NCBI GenBank assembly: GCA_965659115.1
Contig: CBFHUP010000074.1
Coordinates: 1-9,545 of the forward strand
Length of the DNA: 9,545 nucleotides
DNA from: UBA8752 sp965659115
GTDB lineage: Bacteria; Bacteroidota; Bacteroidia; Flavobacteriales_D; Sanyastnellaceae
Direction of reading: 5' to 3'
Within the stretch, counting starts at the first letter, position 1; every line of letters starts with the position of its first letter. Below are positions 5,897 through 9,545 of this stretch, piece by piece. The position numbers were made by a program, and so were the translations under genes. Below the pieces are notes generated by a model. That model made no database searches. It was given only the letters and a program-made list of their open reading frames with translations, and was not told the origin of the DNA.

Positions 5897-8800
5897 TCAG
5901 TTACAAAAGGTGCCGAAGTTGCCGAGCAGGTACAAGAGGTCGGTGGCCCCAATGTGACCATCCAAATCGACATCTCCGATGCACTGCACATCCATGATGC
6001 ACTGGCCGAGTACCGGATCCCAGACCGTGTTGGTGCCACATGCCGTCTCCAGTTCGGGAATCAGGCCCTCGAGCTCGTCACAGATGCCGTCGCCGTCCGC
6101 GTCGTTCTCGCACGCGCCATTGCAGTCGAAGTAAGTCGCCGGCGGGTAAGTGCAGCTGCTGTCTTCTGTCAGCGCATCCACATCGTAGTTGCAGGCCGTT
6201 GCATCCATGCACCCGGGATGGGACGATGAGAGGACGGTCGGAATGCTCACGGCTTGAAGGCCGGCATTGGTGGCCGCCTGGGCTGCCGCAGAATTGAAGT
6301 AGTAGATATAGCCGATGGCTGCGGCCTCAATGGACCACCAATCTGTGGCATCCGGCAGGATGCTGTTGGGCAGGCTGGCCAGCAACATCAAAGAAGTGCC
6401 ACCAGTGTATTGGTTGGAACCCAAAGACACGCCGGTAGATGTGGTCAAAACGGAAGCAAAATCTAGGCCATCCATGTCATTGCCGGTAATGGCCAAGTTG
6501 TTGGCCGCTCCAGCCACGACCCCTGAAGACCAGGGAGCACCATTGACCAACACCTGTCCGATGTCGTGGAAATGGTTGTTGGAGATGGTCACGCTTTCGG
6601 TGTTGTCCCCCAGCGAAACCGCGGTTCCCGCCACCCCGTGAATCTCGTTGCCGTCGATCAGGATGTTGGACGGTGGGTTGATGGGGTCTGCATTGCCCCA
6701 GCACAGGATGCCGTAAGAAAGCGGCGAGCTGTTTCCAGGGTTGGACAGGGACATTCCGCTGATGTCGTTGTTCAGGATGGACACATTGGAAGCGCCGGGG
6801 TTGACCGTGATTCCGGAGTAAGTGCCCGCATCCCCTACAATGGCGAAGTTGCTGATGGACACCCCGTCTACATCTGACGCGATGGAGATGCCGACGCCTT
6901 GGCCGGAGACGTCGAGGGTGCTTCCATTTCCGTCGATGGACAAGCCCTTGTCGATGGAAAGGTTCTCCGCATACGTGCCGGCGGCCACATCGATGGCATC
7001 ACCTGCAGTCGCCAGTCCGGCGGCCACGCCAATGCTCAATCCAGCCGAAACTTCCCAGGCACCCGTTTCGAGGTTCTGCACGGCCACGTTGTCGTTGGGC
7101 GCCACATTGAGCGCACCGGCGATCAACCCCGCCGCGGCGTCCTGTGTCAGGACGTAGGAGGTGAGGTCCGCATTGAACGGTGATGCCGGCACGTGGACCT
7201 GCACGCTGTGGTTGTAGGCTGCTGGAACGAAAAAGTCGGCGTCGGCGTTGTAGAGCGCGTCGTCGGTGTTCACCGTGGAAGGCGTTGTCTCGAACCCTGC
7301 GGGGTCGTTGGCTTCGATGGTGTAGGAGATGCCGCCAAAACCTCCGGAGAGGCTCAAGGGCTCTTCGAAGATGAGGTCGTCGTTGGGCTGTCCCTCGTAG
7401 TCCCCGATGTACATGCCGATGTCACCAAAGGCATTGCTGTGGGAGGTGACGTCGCTGACCGTGACGTTTTGCGAGGCGCCGAGGCCGAGGCCGAGCAAAC
7501 CGTTGTTGTGGACGGTGAGGTCGGTCAGGATGTTGCGGCCGGCATCGTCGTTGGTTCCGGTCAATGAGATGCCGTTCTGAACACAGTTCATGGCAGTCAG
7601 GCCCTGGAGCAAGGAGTTCGAGGTTCCGGGCTGCACGTGGATGCCAAAGACAGCCACACCGGCCCCGTCAAGCGTAAAGTCTTTCAAGGTCGCGCTGTTG
7701 GCGGTGACCTTCAATCCGTAGCTGCCCGTAAGCGCAGCATCGCAGGTCAGCACCACGCCGGCCTCGCTGGCGCCTTGCAGGGTCACGCCCTTGTTCACGT
7801 CGATGGTCGTCGCGATGGCATAGCTGCCGTCATTGACTTGGATCACGTCCCCAGCAGCGGCGGCGTCAATGGCAGCTTGTATGCTGGCGTGGCCCGTTCC
7901 TGCGGTGAGGTTGGTGATGTCAGCGCAAGCGTCACAGGTATTCCAGCACACCGCGGATAGGGTGGTCGGTCCGCTGATGTTGGACACGCGGTTCACATTC
8001 TCGCCGGGGGCGGTGGTGCAAGATTCGCTGCCATTGAATTGCTCACTGGTGTCCCATCCGTTGATGGTGAACTTGTACTCCTGATCGCCGGCAGGCAGGT
8101 TGAAGGTGCCCGTCCAGAGTCCGTTGCCGGCGTCCGTCATGGGATTGCAGTTGCCGCACCAGCCGTTGTAGGTGCCGTTGGTGTAGACATTGGCGCCACT
8201 GGCCAGTCCGTAGTTGCTCATGTCCACCTGGAAGGTCACCGCGAAGAGGCAGGAGCCGTCGTCCGTGATGGCCTCATTGTCATAGTTGACCGCATTGCCA
8301 TCCGTGCAGCCCGGTGTGAAGGTGCAAGAGCCATCGTCGGTCGTGACGTAGCTCACGTAGTTGAGGGCGGTGTTGTCGGTACATCCCTGCGTGGCGCGGG
8401 TGAAGTTGAACCTCCACCATCCACCGCCGACGTTGATGTCCACGGAGAGGGCGTTGTTGTCTACGCTGTTTAGGCCGTAAGTAATGGATGTCGCAGCGTC
8501 AGCCGGATTGCCGATTTCAGCACCGTTGACCACCTTGCTCAGGCCCAAGAATGCGCCGAGTCCATTCAATGTGATCTCGCCGTTGGCCATGGAGTAGGTG
8601 GCGGCATTGGATCCGTCATGCGGCGCAACGGGGGCGTTGCAGCCTTCGGAGACACCTTGCCACGTTTCCGTCCAAGTTTGGGTGCCCATGATGTTTTGGA
8701 AGCTGCCGTCTCCGTTGAAGACAAACAGGTCGTCTTCCAAGCATCCGCGGTCGCCAGGAGCGGTGTAGGACCACCAGTCGCAGGAGCCTTGTCCGCTGCC

Positions 8801-9545
8801 TACGCACATGTAGGTGAGGTTCCAAGCCCCTTCCACGTTGCCGCATGAACCGTCGTCTGCCGTGGCCGCAGCATCGTAGTTGTCGGCCGTGGAATCCATG
8901 CATCCGAGGATATCGGTGGTGCACACGCTGCAGCTGTTGAAGCACACGAGACCGAGGTCCGTGGCCGCATCAAAGGTGGCCGTGCGGTTCGTGAAGCCAC
9001 CGTCCATGGCGGTGCAGGATTCTCCTCCGGAAAACTCCTCTTGGGCAGCCCATCCGTCCAAGGTGAACTTGTACTGAATGGTGCCGGGCTCGAGCGGGAT
9101 GGTCAATGCCCAGGTTCCGTCGCCATTGTCGGTCATGGGGTTGCAAGACCCGCACCAATTGTTGTAGGTGCCATTCACAAACACCCCTCCGAATGTGCCT
9201 TCGTATTGGGACATGTCGACTTGGAAAGTGACATCCACAGTGGTAGGCGGTGCGGGACAATCCGCGGTGCATTCTCCAAAGCAATATTCCAAGGATGCAG
9301 CCGCAGAAAGAGGTGCCAGATAGCGGTCGTTGTAGTTGTTGACATCGGCACAGGTTTCTCCAGCCAAATCTTCCTTGGTGTTCCAGTCGCCACCGTGGGT
9401 GGGGCTGTTAAAGAACACCCAGTTTCCTGAAGTTCCTTCTAGCAAGTCCAGCGTGATGGACCAGTTGTTGTCGCCGTTGTCGGTCAGTGCATGGGCGTCA
9501 GATCCACCGAGGAATCCGCCACCTACATACATGCCGAGCGGACCC
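5897..9545 (-). CDS. Large secreted E-set/beta-helix modular protein with dockerin-like C-terminus (5' end outside window)
   Basis: The frame is open from the right edge (first full codon 9544-9542) to TGA at 5899-5897, giving 1215 visible residues. The Met at 9532 is internal: the frame continues upstream (GPLGM), lies mid-domain and has no signal peptide. Counting from 9544, the order is: partial E-set/CBM-like domain 1-92; a second copy 102-208; ACNY module 214-234; Trp-rich lipocalin-like domain 236-384; two ACNY modules 387-432; third E-set 434-540; beta-helix block one 545-729; unassigned insert 730-833; beta-helix block two 834-1049; ACNY module 1111-1131; DADGDGICD motif; and a Cys-flanked EF-hand ending in FGTFCN. 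The E-set and beta-helix parts suggest binding of surface or matrix polysaccharide. No pectate-lyase catalytic residues could be assigned, so a lyase call is not made. Stop TGA is followed four codons later by an in-frame TAA. It lies upstream of the 1..5595 gene in the same orientation, with a terminator between them. Confidence 0.92.
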   Translation of the reverse strand, partial: GPLGMYVGGGFLGGSDAHALTDNGDNNWSITLDLLEGTSGNWVFFNSPTHGGDWNTKEDLAGETCADVNNYNDRYLAPLSAAASLEYCFGECTADCPAPPTTVDVTFQVDMSQYEGTFGGVFVNGTYNNWCGSCNPMTDNGDGTWALTIPLEPGTIQYKFTLDGWAAQEEFSGGESCTAMDGGFTNRTATFDAATDLGLVCFNSCSVCTTDILGCMDSTADNYDAAATADDGSCGNVEGAWNLTYMCVGSGQGSCDWWSYTAPGDRGCLEDDLFVFNGDGSFQNIMGTQTWTETWQGVSEGCNAPVAPHDGSNAATYSMANGEITLNGLGAFLGLSKVVNGAEIGNPADAATSITYGLNSVDNNALSVDINVGGGWWRFNFTRATQGCTDNTALNYVSYVTTDDGSCTFTPGCTDGNAVNYDNEAITDDGSCLFAVTFQVDMSNYGLASGANVYTNGTYNGWCGNCNPMTDAGNGLWTGTFNLPAGDQEYKFTINGWDTSEQFNGSESCTTAPGENVNRVSNISGPTTLSAVCWNTCDACADITNLTAGTGHASIQAAIDAAAAGDVIQVNDGSYAIATTIDVNKGVTLQGASEAGVVLTCDAALTGSYGLKVTANSATLKDFTLDGAGVAVFGIHVQPGTSNSLLQGLTAMNCVQNGISLTGTNDDAGRNILTDLTVHNNGLLGLGLGASQNVTVSDVTSHSNAFGDIGMYIGDYEGQPNDDLIFEEPLSLSGGFGGISYTIEANDPAGFETTPSTVNTDDALYNADADFFVPAAYNHSVQVHVPASPFNADLTSYVLTQDAAAGLIAGALNVAPNDNVAVQNLETGAWEVSAGLSIGVAAGLATAGDAIDVAAGTYAENLSIDKGLSIDGNGSTLDVSGQGVGISIASDVDGVSISNFAIVGDAGTYSGITVNPGASNVSILNNDISGMSLSNPGNSSPLSYGILCWGNADPINPPSNILIDGNEIHGVAGTAVSLGDNTESVTISNNHFHDIGQVLVNGAPWSSGVVAGAANNLAITGNDMDGLDFASVLTTSTGVSLGSNQYTGGTSLMLLASLPNSILPDATDWWSIEAAAIGYIYYFNSAAAQAATNAGLQAVSIPTVLSSSHPGCMDATACNYDVDALTEDSSCTYPPATYFDCNGACENDADGDGICDELEGLIPELETACGTNTVWDPVLGQCIMDVQCIGDVDLDGHIGATDLLYLLGNFGTFCN
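5900..5983 (-). other. Single dockerin-like EF-hand at the extreme C-terminus
   Basis: The last 28 residues form a 12-residue EF loop DVDLDGHIGATD with Asp at loop positions 1, 3, 5 and 12, Gly at 6 and Ile at 8, followed by a LLYLL helix. A Cys three residues before the loop and another two residues from the end could clamp it. Only one loop is present, whereas cellulosomal dockerins have two. Confidence 0.75.
6065..6130 (-). other. Short DxDxDG calcium-type motif shared with the left gene
   Basis: Residues 1139-1160 read FDCNGACENDADGDGICDEL and onward. The CNGxC plus DADGDGICD arrangement matches the core of the 62-residue units in the neighbouring gene, suggesting the same small module in truncated form. 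Confidence 0.65.
6152..6214 (-). other. ACNY module of the C-terminal region (right gene, 4)
   Basis: Residues 1111-1131. This is the only copy in the right gene with all three cysteines (ACNYD), but the terminal motif is EDSSC rather than DDGSC. Confidence 0.8.
6398..7045 (-). other. Right-handed beta-helix block 2
   Basis: Residues 834-1049. A second entry motif appears, VAAGLATAGDAIDVAAGTYAENLSIDKGLSIDG, split here as the AGD-IDVAAGTY core and the DKGLSIDG strand. It is followed by regular coils with SISNFAIVG, VSILNNDISG, ILIDGNEIHG, VTISNNHFHDIG and LAITGNDMDG. The repeated I-x-N/G-N-x-I/F-x-x-G coils are typical of parallel beta-helix (PbH1/NosD-type) repeats. Confidence 0.8.
7358..7912 (-). 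other. Right-handed beta-helix block 1 (pectin-lyase-like fold)
   Basis: Residues 545-729 of the visible protein. It opens with the standard entry motif of the fold, SIQAAIDAAAAGDVIQV-DGSY, followed by strands ending in KGVTLQG. It continues with short repeated coils such as GLKVTANSATLKDFTLDG, GIHV and NGISLTG. Coils end near DIGMYIGDY, after which about 100 residues (7046-7357) do not show a helix pattern. The fold is confident; enzymatic activity is not claimed. Confidence 0.75.
7925..8245 (-). other. E-set/carbohydrate-binding-like domain (copy 3)
   Basis: Residues 434-540 of the visible protein. It starts VTFQVDMSNY and carries NGTYNGWCGNCNPMTD, GLWTGTF, YKFTINGW, FNGSESC, NRVSN and CWNTCDAC. 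It matches copy 2 closely in motif order, including the Trp-Cys-Gly-x-Cys loop. It directly precedes the first beta-helix. Confidence 0.68.
8249..8386 (-). other. Tandem pair of ACNY-type modules with lost central Cys (right gene, 2 and 3)
   Basis: Residues 387-407 and 412-432, four residues apart, between the Trp-rich domain and the third E-set. The central positions read ALNY and AVNY rather than ACNY, while the outer cysteines and DDGSC are kept in both. Confidence 0.8.
8393..8839 (-). other. Trp-rich lipocalin-like beta domain
   Basis: Residues 236-384 of the visible protein, opening with VEGAWNLTYM, a typical first barrel strand. Three paired-Trp sites stand out: CDWWSYT (257-258), TWTETWQG (291, 295) and GGGWWRFNF (376-377). 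Between them are DDLFVFNGDGSFQN and a Gly/Asn-rich HDGSNAATYS segment. The order of strand, FNxDGSF and final WWRF is like lipocalin-type domains of secreted Bacteroidota proteins, which are often linked to glycan-active partners. The family name is a pattern-level call. Confidence 0.5.
8843..8905 (-). other. ACNY-type module with lost central Cys (right gene, 1)
   Basis: Residues 214-234, linking E-set copy 2 to the Trp-rich domain. The pattern is GCMDSTADNYD and ADDGSC, with Asp in place of the central Cys. Confidence 0.8.
8921..9241 (-). other. E-set/carbohydrate-binding-like domain (copy 2)
   Basis: Residues 102-208 of the visible protein. Landmarks are VTFQVDMS at the start, NGTYNNWCGSCNPMTD, a DNGDGTW turn, the YKFTLDGW strand, FSGGESC, NRTATF and a closing CFNSC. 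The VTFQVDMS and YKFxxxGW pattern is typical of the E-set modules appended to secreted Bacteroidota proteins, which are compared with starch/glycogen-binding domains. Ligand binding here is inferred. Confidence 0.68.
9269..9545 (-). other. Partial E-set/carbohydrate-binding-like domain (copy 1)
   Basis: Visible residues 1-92 of the right protein, cut by the window edge. It starts GPLGMYVGGGFLGG and contains DNGDNNWSITLDL, a GNWVFFNSP strand, GGDW--KEDLAGETC and YCFGEC. It is a divergent relative of the two later E-set copies: the DNGD..W turn, the acidic E/D-x2-(A/G)(G/S)E(T/S)C motif and the closing aromatic Cys strand are shared. Such modules resemble glycogen/starch-binding E-set folds. 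Confidence 0.6.

Noticed and set aside
5897..5983. Cellulosomal dockerin interpretation of the C-terminal EF-hand
   Set aside because: Only one of the two duplicated loops that define type I dockerins is present, and no cohesin is visible. It is kept only as dockerin-like.
5680..6039. 119-codon minus-strand open frame overlapping the end of the right gene
   Set aside because: It is out of frame with the well-supported coding sequence over its first half and runs through the terminator hairpin. It has no protein-like features.
6398..7912. Calling the right protein a pectate/alginate lyase
   Set aside because: The beta-helix fold is clear, but no conserved catalytic Lys/Arg/Asp set could be identified, and non-enzymatic beta-helices are common in surface proteins.
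9530..9532. ATG at 9532 as the true start of the right gene
   Set aside because: The frame remains open upstream to the window edge, the Met lies inside a domain (GPLGMYVGGG) and no signal peptide follows it. The real start is outside the window.

Overview
This window holds two very large genes, both on the minus strand and both cut by the window edges. They are separated by about 300 bases that contain a clear intrinsic terminator. Each gene encodes a modular secreted protein made of beta-rich domains joined by small cysteine/aspartate-rich modules. The module style points to Bacteroidota, probably a marine Flavobacteriales-type lineage: signal peptide ending in Ala-Gln, no Shine-Dalgarno, GCTDxxACNY..DDGSC modules, DxDxDGICD calcium motifs, HYR-like and P-domain-like units. 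The base composition looks GC-rich for that group (judged by eye, not counted). No marker gene is present, so this placement is an inference.

Right half (9545 to 5897, minus): the 3' part of gene A. It starts inside a carbohydrate-binding-like E-set domain, continues through a second E-set domain, a Trp-rich lipocalin-like domain and a third E-set domain, then two successive right-handed beta-helix blocks. It ends in a Cys-flanked, single dockerin-like EF-hand that forms the extreme C-terminus.

Centre (5896 to 5596): the terminator of gene A (11-bp perfect stem plus U6), two small inverted repeats and an AT-rich leader upstream of gene B. Gene B is therefore probably transcribed from its own promoter.

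Left half (5595 to 1, minus): gene B, 1865 codons open to the very edge of the window, starting with a signal peptide. Its order is two jelly-roll domains, four HYR/Ig-like repeats, a Cys/Asp half-unit, three P-domain-like beta-sandwiches alternating with ACNY modules, and then a tandem array of nine 62-residue (186-bp) units with ten Cys each. From residue 1143 to the window edge (723 residues) there is no Lys or Arg, which makes a very acidic, disulfide-rich, probably calcium-binding stalk.

The two genes share the same small modules, so they look like products of one domain-shuffling toolkit for extracellular surface proteins. Nothing shows enzymatic activity, and no RNA gene, mobile element or CRISPR array was found. 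The most unusual material is the recently expanded, mosaic Cys/Asp repeat array and the behaviour of the short modules.
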